Shown: positions 22,236 through 34,650, counted from the first letter of the stretch. The stretch is DNA of 64,000 nucleotides from Liolophura sinensis (GCF_032854445.1 NC_088297.1:3533991-3597990); one strand, 5' to 3'. The notes: generated by a model not told the origin, from the sequence alone. Translations and numbers: made by a program.

Positions 22236-22782
22236 TGACAACAAAAACTTGTGTTAAGATATTCACGTTCAGCTTGACACAGAAAAAGACGATCTATGCT
22301 GATTTCTAGGTTATCAGTTACCTTGACATTGTAGTAGATTATAAAACGGTGATAAATCCAGAATTTATAATCTGATAGCTTGCACGAGTACATGGTCATG
22401 TCAGACAATATAATAGCTGTATTTAACCTTTATGCGAAAGGCGCTGCCTTTTAACTTTTCAAAATATCTAAAATAATCACGATTTTAAAGTAAATATTTA
22501 TTTGTTCATTTAATTGGTGTTTTACGTGTATAGGTTTGAGGTGTTTGTCTGATGAAATATATTTCATCTTTTAACTTTCTTTGACTTTTTTCAGACGACA
22601 AAATTCTATATTCCTGGTTAGGTACGAAATCTGTACATTGCGAGGTGTCCCACACGAAGAAATATCATCTAAAAACCTCTATGGCCTGTCCCCATGAGGC
22701 GTCATGTCTGTTGTCTTTAACGTGTTGTAGCTTACCACTTCGCGGAGATACCATCGTGAAATCACCAAAACTTTTATTCATA
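22236..22782. other. No gene; small SINE-A tail fragment
   Basis: 22498-22532 carries TATTTGTTCATTTAATTGGTG and TTTTACG, a remnant SINE-A tail. The rest is unassigned. Confidence 0.5.
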
Positions 22783-22900
22783 TATTTGATTGGAGTCTAA
22801 TGCCGTACTCAAGAATATTTCACTTATGATGGGAGAAAACCTGGCAACACCCGGGGAAAATCAACGACGATTCGCAGGATGCTGACAGACCTGTGTTTCC
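22783..22900 (-). mobile_element. SINE-A, degenerate
   Basis: Shows TTTGATTGGAGTCTAATGCC, TACTCAAGAATATTTCACTT and GATGGGAGAAAACC. It is truncated before the head and clearly old. Confidence 0.7.
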
Positions 22901-23931
22901 CTTGACAACAACAATCAAGACCGTTTGAAGGATTATCTGAGCTGGCTGTTCAAGAGACAGACCTCGCGTAAACAATGAGAAACTGAGGAAAGTATCCACA
23001 GATACATCCCAGAGTCCAACAAAAAAACTCCATGACAAAGATAGATCAGGTGGCTTAAGATGCCATGGCAGTTGTGGTATTTTGTGACGAGTCCGACGAA
23101 AGGTGTTACCGCGTTTTCTGTATGTAACATACAGGAACTTTATATTACTTCTTTGCGTGCAGATATGAGCTTTTCTTCGTAGAATCTCGTGTGTCTCACG
23201 CTACCCGTATGCGCAATGGTACAGTTTATTTCCCACGCAAACTGTCGAATTAGAGAAATATTCTCAAGAACGCTGTTCATCTCCAAATAAAACTAACTAA
23301 ATAAATAAGTATAAAGAAAATATCAACTCTACTTCACAACAGCATGGGAAGGCGGAGCCAGGTCATTCAGAAATACGTCATTCAATATATTTGGAATACA
23401 TTTACACTGTTACAAGTATACATATCTTTTGGTTTTATACACAGACAACAGGAAATACCCGTCAGTTATGTTAGAAATACACAGTGTGTCACTGTCACGT
23501 CTGGTCATTCAGCCCTCCTCACCCTCCCCTCTCCACGCCCGGACCGGGCGGAAGGGTAACACACTTTGGTGAGTTATACAATCCACTGGGCCTGGAACCA
23601 GAATGGGGTGTAACTTTACCCCTGTGAACTTTTTGATGACTGCAATTTATGTGGTATAAAGTCCATGGATATTTGTGACCGAATAACATGTAACGATCAT
23701 TAAACAGAGGGTATAATATGACGGAGGCAATTTGTAACACAATGTCTGGGTTGGCTTTAATGAGATTTATAAAAATCCAAGCCAAAGATCAGCCTGTGAA
23801 ACAGATCACGATTAAAAATCATCCATTATTCGAATGCTCTAACGTCAACACCATGGTAGTTACGATGACTATATTCAGAGGGAGTTAAAGATCAAATAGA
23901 GCCACAGTCCTTTGTCACTGAAGGGTGAACC
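22901..23931. other. No gene recognised
   Basis: Short frames at 22820-23038, 22933-23130, 23344-23559 and 23519-23785 lack support. Confidence 0.5.
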
Positions 23932-24152
23932 CAGTTGTTCGAAAGTGTATTAGCTAATACTGGTATTGGGCCACTTTTTCTATTTATATTTTAGCCAAAT
24001 TCAGCAGCCAATGTAATTGTCCAAAGCAGCAGACTTAGTTCATATTTAATGTACTATTACGGAATTATTTTTGGACTAATTACTAAATTGAAGACTTGGC
24101 TTGAAGTTAAATCTGGTATTAAGTCTTAACACAGTTTTGAACAACCGGGCCC
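23932..24152. mobile_element. Foldback element family 2, copy B
   Basis: The left end CCCAGTTGTTCGAAAG and right end TTTTGAACAACCGGGC are inverted repeats. It aligns with 5307-5552 along its length. Confidence 0.65.
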
Positions 24153-24175
24153 AGAAACTTAAACAAACGTCCTAT

Positions 24176-24255
24176 ATTTAATTCATTGATGTTTTACACT
24201 GTACTCAAGAATATTTCACTTATACGACGGCGGCCAACATTATGGCGGAAGGAAA
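24176..24255 (-). mobile_element. SINE-A tail fragment
   Basis: TTCATTGATGTTTTACACTG, CAAGAATATTTCACTTATAC and GACGGCGGCCAACATTATGG; it then stops. Confidence 0.75.
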
Positions 24256-24394
24256 AACACCTCTGTTATCTTAAGGGTCCTTTTGAAATATTTAGTTAGC
24301 GCCTAGTATAAAGGTTGTATATACGGTCATTATATTATCAGAGAGCCATGCACAAGATCAACAAAAGTATAAATTCTTCGTTATTGTAGTCGAA

Positions 24395-25288
24395 AAAGTA
24401 CAGACTTATTCCATTTTACAGTAAAAGTCTAAGAAATGCTTACATAACTGTTCCATTCCAAAGCAGGAGTCCAAGAAATACTTATAACCGGTAAGTAGCC
24501 CATTTTGCAGTAACAGTCGAAGATATACTTACAGAGCTATTCCATTTTACAGTAACAGCCCAAGAAATACTTACATAGTTATTCCATTTTACGGTAACAG
24601 CCCAAGAAATACTTACATAGTTATTTCATTTTACAGTAACAGCCCAAGAAATACTTACATAGTTATTCCATTTTACGGTAACAGCCCAAGAACACTTACA
24701 TAGTTATTCCATTTTACGGTAACAGCCCAAGAAATACTTACATAGTTATTCCATTTTACGGTAACAGCCCAAGAAATACTTACATAGTTATTCCATTTTA
24801 CGGTAACAGCCCAAGAAACACTTACATAGTTATTTCATTTTACGGTAACAGCCCAAGAAACACTTACATAGTTATTCCATTTTACAGTAACAGCCCAAGA
24901 AACACTTACATAGTTATTTCATTTTACGGTAACAGCCCAAGAAACACTTACATAGTTATTCCATTTTACGGTAACAGCCCAAGAAACACTTACATAGTTA
25001 TTCCATTTTACGGTAACAGCCCAAGAAATACTTACATAGTTATTCCATTTTTACGGTAACAGCCCAAGAAACACTTACATAGTTATTTCATTTTACGGTA
25101 ACAGCCCAAGAAACACTTACATAGTTATTCCATTTTAGGGTAACGGCCCAAGAAACACTTACATAGTTATTTCATTTTACGGTAACAGCCCAAGAAACAC
25201 TTACATGGTTATTCCATTTTACGGTAACAGCCCAAGAAACACTTACATAGTTATTTCATTTTACAGTAACAGTCCAAGAAATACTTAA
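24395..25288. repeat. 42-base minisatellite, about 21 units
   Basis: The unit contains CTTACATAGTTATTCCATTT then TACGGTAACAGCCCAAGAAA. Inner units are nearly identical and the edges are diverged, as expected for an array still homogenising. CCATTT and TCATTT variants partly alternate. Confidence 0.95.
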
Positions 25289-25604
25289 TTAGCTATATAT
25301 ATATTAGCTATATTAAATTAGCTATGTTTTGAAGCAAAACAGCTTCCCAAAAGCGACTGCAGGCTATAAAGTTTATGTTGCTATGGAATTTACAGTCAGT
25401 GTATCTTAATATTACTCTGTGAAATCAGAGACGTTAGTTTTCTACAGTTGATGGCATCCATATGTAGGACGCATGCGCGTTGCAAGACATTGTTTTAAGC
25501 TAGTTTATCATATATAAAAAGGTGCGGTCTACAATTTTGCCTGGGAATGTCAAGAAAAATAGCACTGACTGAACATGTCCCCAAAGTGAAAGAAGTCTCA
25601 TTTT
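25289..25604. other. No feature recognised
   Basis: Apart from a short ATTAGCTATATTAAATTAGC repeat at the edge of the array, nothing identified. Confidence 0.5.
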
Positions 25605-25770
25605 TACCGGGTTGAGCCCGGTGGAAACCCACGACCATAAGCAGATTTCTGGAAGTCCTTCTCACTAACGGCCAGAGAGGAAGCCAGCATGAGCTGGACT
25701 TGAACTCACAGCGATCGCAATGGTGACAGGCTCCTGGGTCATTGTGTCCCTCTGGCGTGCTAACTCCCAA
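25605..25770 (-). mobile_element. SINE-A, head half
   Basis: Contains AAACCCACGACCAT, GAGAGGAAGCCAGCATGAGC and CTCCTGGGTCATTG, with a degenerate tRNA head. The tail is missing. Confidence 0.75.
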
Positions 25771-26009
25771 GAAGAGTGTAGCAGACATTAATTTTTACAA
25801 ATATTTCTATATAAATACACAAAAGCAGTAAACCAAACTTAGTACTTTGAGAAACACAATACAAATAAATATACAATCAATAATTTTATACATGTTAACA
25901 ATTGCTATTTAATATATTATATTTTTATTTGATAAAATGAACCAAATCTATTTCTAAGATTCTTTACAAAGGTGAATAAAGTTACATGTAGTATAAATGG
26001 CAGCTAGGC

Positions 26010-26530
26010 TGATATCACTGTATAATGGTCATCTTGGATCAAATAGTAACTGTGGGGCCTCCGTGGCTCAGTTGGTTAGCGCGCTAGCGCTGCGTAATGA
26101 CCCTGGAGTCTGTTACCAATGCGGTCGCTGTGAGTTCAAGTCCAGCTCATGCTGGCTTCCTCTCCGGCCGTATGTGGGAAGGTCTGTCAGCAACCTGCGG
26201 ATGGCCGTGGGTTTCCCCCGGGTTCTGCCCGGTTTCCACCCACCATAATGCTGGCCGCCGTCGTATAAGTGAAATATTCTTGAGTACGGCGTAAAACACC
26301 AATCAAAAAAAAATATATAGTAACAGGTGCCCTCTCAAACATTGATCATCCTGGATCAAATAGTAACTGGTGCCCTCTCATACAGTGATCATTCTGGATC
26401 AGATAGTAACTGGTGCCCTCTCATACAGTGATCATCCTGGATCAAATAGTAACTGGTACCCTCTCATACACTAATCATTCTGGATCAAATAGTAACTGGT
26501 GCCCTCTCATACACTGATCATCCTGGAAAA
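26010..26530. repeat. 43-base minisatellite, split by a SINE-A
   Basis: Units contain ATCATCCTGGATCAAATAGT and AACTGGTGCCCTCTCATAC. One unit lies left of the SINE and about five lie right of it. Confidence 0.85.
26053..26309 (+). mobile_element. SINE-A, full length
   Basis: It reads 5' to 3' on +: GGGGCCTCCGTGGCTCAGTT with a perfect A box (TGGCTCAGTTGG), B box GAGTTCAAGTCC, body, then GGCGTAAAACACCAATCAAA and an A-rich tail. ATAGTAAC on both sides is a probable target-site duplication within the 43-base array. Confidence 0.92.
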
Positions 26531-28145
26531 TAAAAGGATCTCGACACTATGTAGAGACCACCATGTGACGAATGGAAAATAAGACTGTCTCAACACTAAA
26601 TAGTGACCATTCTGTCTCAACACTACATAGTGGGCACTCTGTGATGAAAGGAAAATAAGAGGATCTCGACTCTACATACTCTGTGATGAACGGAAAAAAA
26701 GATGGTCTCAACACTACATAGCGGCCACACTGTGATGAATGGAAAATAAGACGGTCTCAACACCACATAATGGGCACCCAGAGATGAATGGAAAATAAGA
26801 CGGTCTCAACACCACATAATGGGCACCCAGAGATGAATGGAAAATAAGACGGTCTCAAAACTACATAGTGATCACCCTGTGATAAATGGAAAATAAGACG
26901 GTCTTAACACCACATAATGGGCACCCAGAGATGAATGGAAAATAAGACGGTCTCAACATTACATAGTGATCACCCTGTGATAAATGGAAAATAAGACGAT
27001 CCCAACAGTATATAGTGGGCACCCTGTAATGAATGGAAAATAAAACGATCGTGGGCATATATAGTGGGCACCCTGTAATGATGGAAAATAAGACGGTCTC
27101 AACACTACATAGTGGCCACCCTGTGATGAATGGAAAATAAGACGGTCTCAACACTACATAATGGGCACCCAGAGATGAATGGAAAATAAGACGGTCTCAA
27201 CACTACATATTGCCCACCCTGTGATGAATGGAAAATAAGACGATCCCAACAGTATATAGTGGGCACCCTGTAATGAATGGAAAATAAGACGATCTCAACA
27301 CTACATAATGGGCACCCAGAGATGAATGGAAAATAAGACGGTCTCAACACTACATAATGGGCACCCAGAGATAAATGGAAAAAAAGACGGTCTCAACACT
27401 ACATGGTGGCCCCACTGTGATGAATGGAAAATAAGACGGTCTCAGCACTACATAGTGGGCACCCTGTGATGAATGGAAAATAAGAATGGAGTCTCTCACC
27501 AATGCGGTCGCCGTGAGTTCAAGTCCAGCTCATGCTGGCTTCCTCTCCGGCCGTATGTGGGAAGGTATGCCAGCAACCTGCGGATGGTCGTGGGTATCCA
27601 CCCACCATAATGCTGGCCGCCGTCGTATAAGTGAAATATTCTTGGATACGGCGTAAAACACCAATCAAATAAATAAATAAATAAATAAATACACCCTGTG
27701 ATAAATGGAAAATTAGTCGGTCTCAACACTACTTAGTGAGCACCCTGTGATGAATGGAAAATAAGACGGTCTCAACACCACATAGTGATCACCCTGAGAT
27801 AAATGGAAAATCGGTCTCAAAACTACATAATGATCACCCAGAGATAAATGGAAAATAAGACGGTCTCAACACCACATAATGGGCATCCTGTGATGAATGG
27901 AAAATAAGACGGTCTCAACACTACATAGTGGCCACCCTGTGATGAATGGAAAATAAGACGGTCTCAACACTACATAGTGGGCATCCTGTGATGCATGGAA
28001 AATAAGACGGTCTCAACACTACATAGTGGGCACCCTGTGATGAAAGGAAAATAAGACAGTCTCAACACCACATAATGGGCATCCTGTGATGAATGGAAAC
28101 TAAGACGGTCTCAACACCACATATTGGCCATTCCGTGATAAATAG
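26531..28145. repeat. 49-base minisatellite, roughly 28 units
   Basis: The unit contains TGGAAAATAAGACGGTCTCA followed by ACACTACATAGTGGGCACCC. There are several higher-order variants (ATAATGGGCACCCAGAGAT against AGTGGGCACCCTGTGAT). It is interrupted by a SINE-A at 27487-27690. Confidence 0.95.
27487..27690 (+). mobile_element. SINE-A, 5'-truncated, inside the 49-base array
   Basis: It begins within the head (GGAGTCTCTCACCAATGCGG), continues through the body with a short deletion and ends in (AAAT)n. Confidence 0.9.
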
Positions 28146-29357
28146 AAACTAAGGAGATCCAACGCTATATAGTGGCCAACATAGTGCGAGGGCAATGTCA
28201 GTACTATTTAGTTGATATTCTGTGATAAATGGCAGTTGCATGTGAGACTTGTAAGCCTAAAATGATTGTAAATTACTAAGTTCTCAATCGTAGTTTTAGA
28301 TAACAAGCTGACAAAACTTACAATCAGAAATTACGATCGGATCCACCCTGTTGGACGTATTTACAATCTTGCTTTAGGTAGACTGTTTGAACTTTTCGAC
28401 CCGGTTTGCAAAGATGCGCAATGCAACTGTTTCAAAAGGATGCTACAAGTATTTCTTCACCTGTCGTTGTTTACTGCTGAATCATTATGATGCAGAACTC
28501 TTTGGAAAATGAAGGTAAAAAAGTTATTGACCAGTACATTGTCCATTTACACAGGCCACTTTTATGTTCGAGTCAAATTTGGCCTACGATCGCGATTTTA
28601 ACGTCAAAAATTTACAATCGCCTTACAATTCCTTTGTGCTAGCGGAGCAACTTATCCATATAATCGATCTACAATCGATTGCAGTTTCAATCTCTTTGTG
28701 CAAGCGGGACCAGCACTGTAAAATTGCCATCCTGGGATAAGTGACGATTTGCAGAGAAAAATTCAGGCATACAAGAATGCTAGAGCAAAGTTATCACTTT
28801 GACATATACAATAATTGTAGCTGACAATTTCGCCAGTAATAATAGCTTAATATATAGTTCCTAAGGGCTTGATTAAAGGTTTTGTATACCTTATTTCTCT
28901 GTCACTGCCATTTGTACCATGGGATATGTGTTCTTCTCTATGGATCTGGTTCACCGATGCCACATTATTTACTTATTTAAGTGCATGTTTGTAAACATTT
29001 ATTTCAAAGGAATAATTAGACTTAGATACTTAGATAACGAAACTTGTTCGGTGAAGCGCACAAATGCCCCCGATATAATGAAAAACAAAACAAACAAAAA
29101 AACAATAAGTTTTGACCGAAGGACAAAGATATGCAGAACGCCATCTGGATATTGTCTAAAGGAAGATAACTCAGTGATACACGTACATTCAAGATAACGC
29201 GCCTTTCTACGTGATCCTACGGTACCGAGACAAGGGTCTAAATCAATGTTAATGATATAAAATCAAGCAAATACCTGCATCTAAATAATCAAAAACATCC
29301 AAAATAAAATTGAACTATTTACTTACGTATTAGCTAATGAATATTAAGTTATTCAGC
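28146..29357. other. No gene; possible old foldback element
   Basis: Between about 28250 and 28720, motifs such as TTACAATC and ACAATCG recur in both orientations, suggesting a degraded inverted-repeat element. The 92-codon frame at 28919-29197 is not supported. Confidence 0.35.
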
Positions 29358-29510
29358 ATGGCGGCGCCCACGAAAGACTGCATGAAAAGAGAGTTCGAAA
29401 AAGTAATCGCGTATGCCAAGACCAGCGGTGGCGTTTCTGTACAGTTGGAGGCAAAGCAGGTCACCACTCTTCATGCAGCATGTGAGAAAAGAAGTGTCAT
29501 TGCAGTTTAG
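29358..29510 (+). pseudogene. Possible RecQ-like helicase N-terminal fragment (50 aa)
   Basis: An ATG in good context opens a 50-residue frame starting MAAPTKDCMKREF and ending EKRSVIAV before TAG. The pattern Q-L-E-A-K-Q, then A-A-C-E-K-R, then V-I-A-V resembles the stretch just before the Walker A box (PTGYGKS type) of RecQ-like helicases in invertebrates. The Walker A box does not follow: a stop comes instead, then ACTAG|GTATGG, which could be a donor. It may be a first-exon relic or chance; confidence is low. Confidence 0.3.
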
Positions 29511-30002
29511 TCGACTAGGTATGGTTAAAGTCTTGTATATCAGATCAACACCGTGAAGAAATCACGATAACTATTGTGAATTCTGTTATGCAAAATCAAG
29601 TGGTTAGTGTGTAAATATATTTAAATTTCCATGGTTCAGCTTGAGCACGGACGGAGATGATAATAATGCCCACGAAGCCTGTAAAAAGCGCACTGCTCAA
29701 CAATTCGGTACATTCGCCATCGCGTGCAGTTGTTCACTTAAGGCGAAAGTAATAATCTCAGATCAGGTGACGTAATGCACGTCTCGTTTTCGTCATCGCT
29801 GTTGTAAAACGTATGGCACCCAAGTCTATTAGAGATGTAATCTCAAACGGAGGCAGTAGGTACATCTATGTTTTAGAATGACACAGGTATACATCTACAA
29901 TGCTATATCACTCAGTTATCTTTCTTTAGACTACATCCAGATGGCGCTGTGACTATCCGTCCACAACTCCAAGTGTCCGGTATAAAAGGGCTCCGCCCTT
30001 TA
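29511..30002. other. No feature recognised
   Basis: Nothing identified between the short helicase-like frame and the foldback element. Confidence 0.5.
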
Positions 30003-30601
30003 AAGATGGAGAAAACGTAAAAATGACATAAAGTTCATATGAAAGAGTGCGAAAAGTTATTCCCAAATGTGGTTTTCAATATTTTTTCCCGATTTTTCCT
30101 TAAGCAGAAAAAGACACTTGAAATAATTTTTGTATGGCGGGTATTTGGGACCATTTTTTGGTATTTATAGTCTTTGTTTAATAATATCATAAACGAGGAT
30201 GTAACACAGGTTTAATAAGTATTTTTGCACTACAATTTGTTCTTTTCAGCTAACAAATGTATTAAACCTCAATTTGGATCATATGTATATTTTTAATATG
30301 TTCATAAATATTATCACAATTTAGTTTAAATGCATCTGTTTTGATATAAACAACAAATTTATATTCAAATATATTTATTAGACAAGCATCAAATCCTTAT
30401 TCAGAACATTATTATGCAACAACGATAAATACCAAAAGTTGGTCCCAAATACCCACCATACCAAAATATTTTCAAATACCCTTTTCTCCTGAAAAAAAAA
30501 ACTAGAAAAACAAAAAAATATTAAAGATATCTGCAAATAAGTTTTGACGCTCTTTCATCTGATTTTAGCATCAGATGTTTTTTTTATGTTTTCTTCTCCT
30601 T
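30003..30601. mobile_element. Foldback element family 1, copy B (intact, TA-flanked)
   Basis: Inverted arms of about 200 bases: the left has AAGATGGAGAAAACGTAAAA and GTATGGCGGGTATTTGGGAC, the right has the inverted match ending TTTTCTTCTCCTT. TA at 30001-30002 and 30602-30603 fits a Tc1/mariner-type duplication. It has no coding capacity. Confidence 0.75.
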
Positions 30602-30947
30602 TAATCAAAGGTGAACTAAATGCTGTGAAGAATGGCGTACTGATATCCATCGTAAAGCAACGCCTGCGTCTATAAATGATCACAACATTAGCAATGTCCG
30701 ATAGGGGTGTAATCTCGTAGAATCTCGTTCCTCTGGCGTTACCGACATAGGTAGCAGAGCTGTTATTAAATTCCGAATACAATAATTAAACAGGCCTACA
30801 CCTAGTTTTTTGTCCGTATTGTTTACATATACGGATGAAAAAGACTTCTCAGGGCAAGTGAAATGACGGGGAGCTAATCAGAATTCATTTATATTTACGT
30901 TGTTGTTGCAGTCTCGGAAAATTTTCCCGTTACATGAACATGCGCAA
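30602..30947. other. No feature recognised
   Basis: The - frame at 30555-30782 overlaps the foldback element edge and is not supported. Confidence 0.5.
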
Positions 30948-31013
30948 AGCTGTGTAACAGTGTAACTGTGTAGCAGTGTAACTGTGTAACAGTGTAACTG
31001 TGTAGCAGTGCGT
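30948..31013. repeat. 9-base tandem repeat (GTGTAACWG)
   Basis: About seven units of GTGTAACAG, GTGTAACTG and GTGTAGCAG. Confidence 0.9.
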
Positions 31014-31467
31014 GGATCTGCGGGATCTCCAATGGTTGAATATGGCTGGTTTTACCAGAGGACGGATCGAAACACTCGAGTAAAAATGTTTATGGCCACA
31101 ACAACAACAACAGCTTGTGACCACCACGGACAGAAATTACTGTATTCAATAACAACAACACCAGAATCCTATTTTTAAGGCCTATATCAACATTGTCCTT
31201 CACTTAACAATGTACCAACTGTCTGTTTCACAGCCAATATATATTTACAAATGATATATACATATATATATATACATCTCTTGTTTCCAGCTCCAGTTCA
31301 TAGAGATTAGCTAAAATAGTTCAAATACATAGCTTTATAACGTCAATACACGTATTATTCCTCGCGGACATTACCGTCATCGCAAATATACTTTGCAATT
31401 TGTGTGGATTTCAATATTGCCTTTCCTTCACACTTTTAAAGAGCTTAAAGACAATTTTACCATAATT
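31014..31467. other. No gene; AT microsatellite
   Basis: A short (AT)n run lies at about 31255-31276. Otherwise unassigned. Confidence 0.5.
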
Positions 31468-31550
31468 CTTCCCACCATAAAGCTGCCCGCCGTCGTACAG
31501 GTGAAACATCCTTGAATACGACGTGAAACTAAATAGCTCATTAAATAAAT
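31468..31550 (+). mobile_element. SINE-A tail fragment
   Basis: CCACCATAAAGCTGCCCGCC, GTCGTACAGGTGAAA and CGTGAAACTAAAT, followed by TTAAATAAATAA. Diverged. Confidence 0.7.
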
Positions 31551-31814
31551 AACGTCATCTCGTCAGAAATAACCCTTGTACTAATAAAGCTAGCAGTTCC
31601 ACAAAAAGGCGATTTTATATAATCACATGAACGAGCATCGAAAAGATATAGATTGGAGTTCTCAAGTATTTTTTTTGTTTGTTTTTTATTTACAGTTTTA
31701 TTTTAAATGGTCGTAATGGTAACAGGGAATGAATCAGTGTGTAAGTGTCTATGCAGGTCTGGATGTAAATGGACACAACAGAGTCATTAATTGATGAAGA
31801 AAATTAAGCTGGAA

Positions 31815-32520
31815 ACAATGCCGTCATCAAGTGTAGTAACAGATCTAGCTGGGAACAATTTCGCCATCAAGTGTTGCCGATGTAGCCAGAAACAGTGCCG
31901 TCATCAAGTGTAGTAACAGATCTAGCTGGGAACAATTTCGCCATCAAGTGTTGCCGATGTAGCCAGAAACAGTGCCGTCATCAAGTGTAGTAGCAGGTCT
32001 GGCTGGGAACAATTTCGCCATCAAGTGTTGCCGATGTAGCCAGAAACAGTGCCGTCATCAAGTGTAGTAGCAGGTCTGGCTGGGAACAATTTCGCCATCA
32101 AGTGTTGCCGATGTAGCCAGAAACAGTGCCGTCATCAAGTGTTGTAGCAGGTCTAGCTGGGAACAAATTTCCCCATCAAGTGTTGCCGATGTAGCCAGAA
32201 ACAGTGCCGTCATCAAGTGTAGTAGCAGGTCTAGCTGGAAACAATTTCGTCATTAAGTGTAGCAGCAGATATACATTGTGTGGCTGGAAATAATGTCGTC
32301 ACCAAGTGCTCAGTAGATGCAGCTGGAAACAATTTCGTCATTAAGTGTAGCAGCAGATAGACATTGTGTGGCTGGAAATAATGCCGTCACCAAGTGCTCA
32401 GTAGATCTAGCTGGAAACAATTTCGTCATTAAGTGTAGCAGCAGATATACACGTGTGTAGCTGGAAACAACGCCGTCATCAACTGCTCAGTAGATCTAGC
32501 CTGGACAAAATCCTATCATG
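31815..32520. repeat. 77-base minisatellite passing into 60-90-base variants
   Basis: Five to six units contain GCCGTCATCAAGTGTAGTAG and ATTTCGCCATCAAGTGTTGC. From about 32230 the units change to longer forms with TTTCGTCATTAAGTGTAGCA. Confidence 0.92.
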
Positions 32521-33029
32521 AAAACATATTACAGCAGATCTACCTGGAAACAATCAAATGCTGCAGTGGTTCTGATACAATGCCGTTGCTGCACAAGATC
32601 TAGCTGTATTGGGAACAATGGTTTTATATAGCGCTATACATCTAGTCAGGAAATTGTATCATCAGATCAAAATCTGACTTGAAGGAAGAGCAATATTCAT
32701 ATGTTGTTAGAGGTGTATCTGAACACAATACAGATATTACACATGCTGACAGGTCTAGCTGGTAGCAGATTCACTATCAAGTTTTGGTACTATTCAGCAG
32801 GGAAACAGTTATAGCTGAAGCCAGTTTCATCAAGTAGAGTTTACACATATCTAGCAGGACACAGTTCGGAAGCCACGGAACTTCAGTTCATGCGAGTTTC
32901 TGAAGTTTTCATCACGTTTCAGCTAAACTTGATCGTACGGCAACTGCGTATTTCTGGTGTGGATCTGTCGTCACCCAAATTAAAGTTAGTTTTTGTTAAC
33001 TCATGGAACTCAAGGAGATTCTTTCATCA
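32521..33029. other. Diverged array edge; no gene
   Basis: Scattered relics of the previous array (AGATCTAGCTG, GGAAACAAT) continue to about 32870, then nothing identified. Confidence 0.5.
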
Positions 33030-33155
33030 CAGAACAGCAGATGCACACGTCACCCTCGCACACGTCACACACGCACACTTCACGCACGAACACGTAACGC
33101 TCGCACACATCACGCTCCCACACGTCACGCTCGCACACAACAAGCCGGCACGCAT
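33030..33155. repeat. About 15-base tandem repeat (ACACGTCACGCTCGC)
   Basis: Eight or so imperfect units, C/A-rich. Confidence 0.85.
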
Positions 33156-33164
33156 CACGCGAAC

Positions 33165-33345
33165 TACTGTACAATTCTGTGTGGATACCGTGCAGTTCTG
33201 TGTGGATACTGTACAATTCTGTGTGGATAATGTGCAGTTCTGCGTGGATACTGTACAATTCCGTGTAGATACAGTTCTCTGTTGATATTGTAAGTTCTGC
33301 GTTGATACTGTATAGTTTTGTGTTGATTCTGTACAGCTATGTGGG
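33165..33345. repeat. 21-base tandem repeat
   Basis: About eight units of CTGTACAATTCTGTGTGGATA with variants. As 21 is a multiple of three, frames remain open on both strands. Confidence 0.9.
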
Positions 33346-33594
33346 GATAATGTACGGTGTTCTGTGTGGATACCGAAAACATGGCACGAAGGTGTTCACA
33401 CTGTTTAGTATGTATACGAACACGCACAAGACGCAAACTAAACACTTCTGTATAGATGTATGGTCAAGAAGTTGTAATCCTCAGGATGAGCACATAAACC
33501 CAGCATATATCTGTGTGCAGGTGGTCACACTGTCGTACAGCTATTAACACGATTGACACCTATACGAGTAACCATATCAGCCCAGGGCATAGTC
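33346..33594. other. No feature recognised
   Basis: Short spacer between arrays. Confidence 0.5.
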
Positions 33595-34650
33595 CGTGTT
33601 TCCCAAGATGAAGTCCCTTCATTCAGTTACAGGAACACAGCGCACACACAGGTCCAGTACGAGTCCCAATTCACGAAGTTGTAGTGCGCACACTGTCGTA
33701 CAGGCAGATAAACACAGCAAACATAGAGGCCCTGTTCACGAAGTAGGAGTGCTCACATTGTCGTACAGGGAGATTAACACAGCGCACAAACAAGCCCAGT
33801 ACGAGTCTCTGTTTACAAACTTGGAGTGGGCACACTGTCGTACAGGCAGATAAACACAGACACTGGCCCCGGACGAGTCCCTGTTCACGAAGTAGGAGTG
33901 CGGATACTGTCGTACAGGCAGATAAACACAGCACACAAACACAGGCCTAGTACGAGTCTCTGTTCACGAAGTAGGAGTGCCCACACTGTCTAACAGGCAG
34001 ATAAACACAGCACACAGGCACAGGCCCAGTGCGAGTCCCTGTTCACGAAGTAGGAGTGCGCACACTGTCGTACAGGCAGATAAACACAGCACACAGACAC
34101 AGGCCCAGTACGAGTCCCTGTTCACGAAGTAGGAGTGCGCATACTGTCGTACAGGCAGATAAACACAGCACACAGACACAGACCCAGTACGAGTCTCTGT
34201 TCACGAAGTAGGAGTGCACATACTGTCTAACAGGCAGATAAACACAGCACACAGACACGGGCCCAGTGCGAGTCCTTGTTCACGAAGTAGGAGTGCGCAC
34301 ACCATCGTACAGGCAGATAAACACAGCACACAGACACAGACCCAGTACGAGTCCCTGTTCACGAAGTAGGAGTGCGCATACTGTCTAACATGCAGATAAA
34401 CACAGCACACAGACACAGGCCCAGTACGAGTCCCTGTTCACGAAGTAGGAGTGCGCATACTGTCTAACATGCAGATAAACACAGCACACGGACACAGGCC
34501 CAGTACGAGTCCCTGTTCACGAAGTAGGAGTGCGCACACCATCGTACAGACAGATAAACACAGCACACAGACACAGGGTCCAGTACGAGTCCCTGTTCAC
34601 GAAGTAGGAGTGCGCACACCGTCGTACAGGCAGATAAACACATTGCACGT
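33595..34650. repeat. 79-base minisatellite, about 13 units
   Basis: The unit contains TTCACGAAGTAGGAGTGCGC and CAGGCAGATAAACACAGCAC. The first units are diverged and the middle is uniform. Frames of 60-141 codons here are array read-through. Confidence 0.95.

Noticed and set aside
26531-28145. Possible CRISPR array (regular repeats)
   Set aside because: The 49-base units abut with no unique spacers and the host is clearly eukaryotic.
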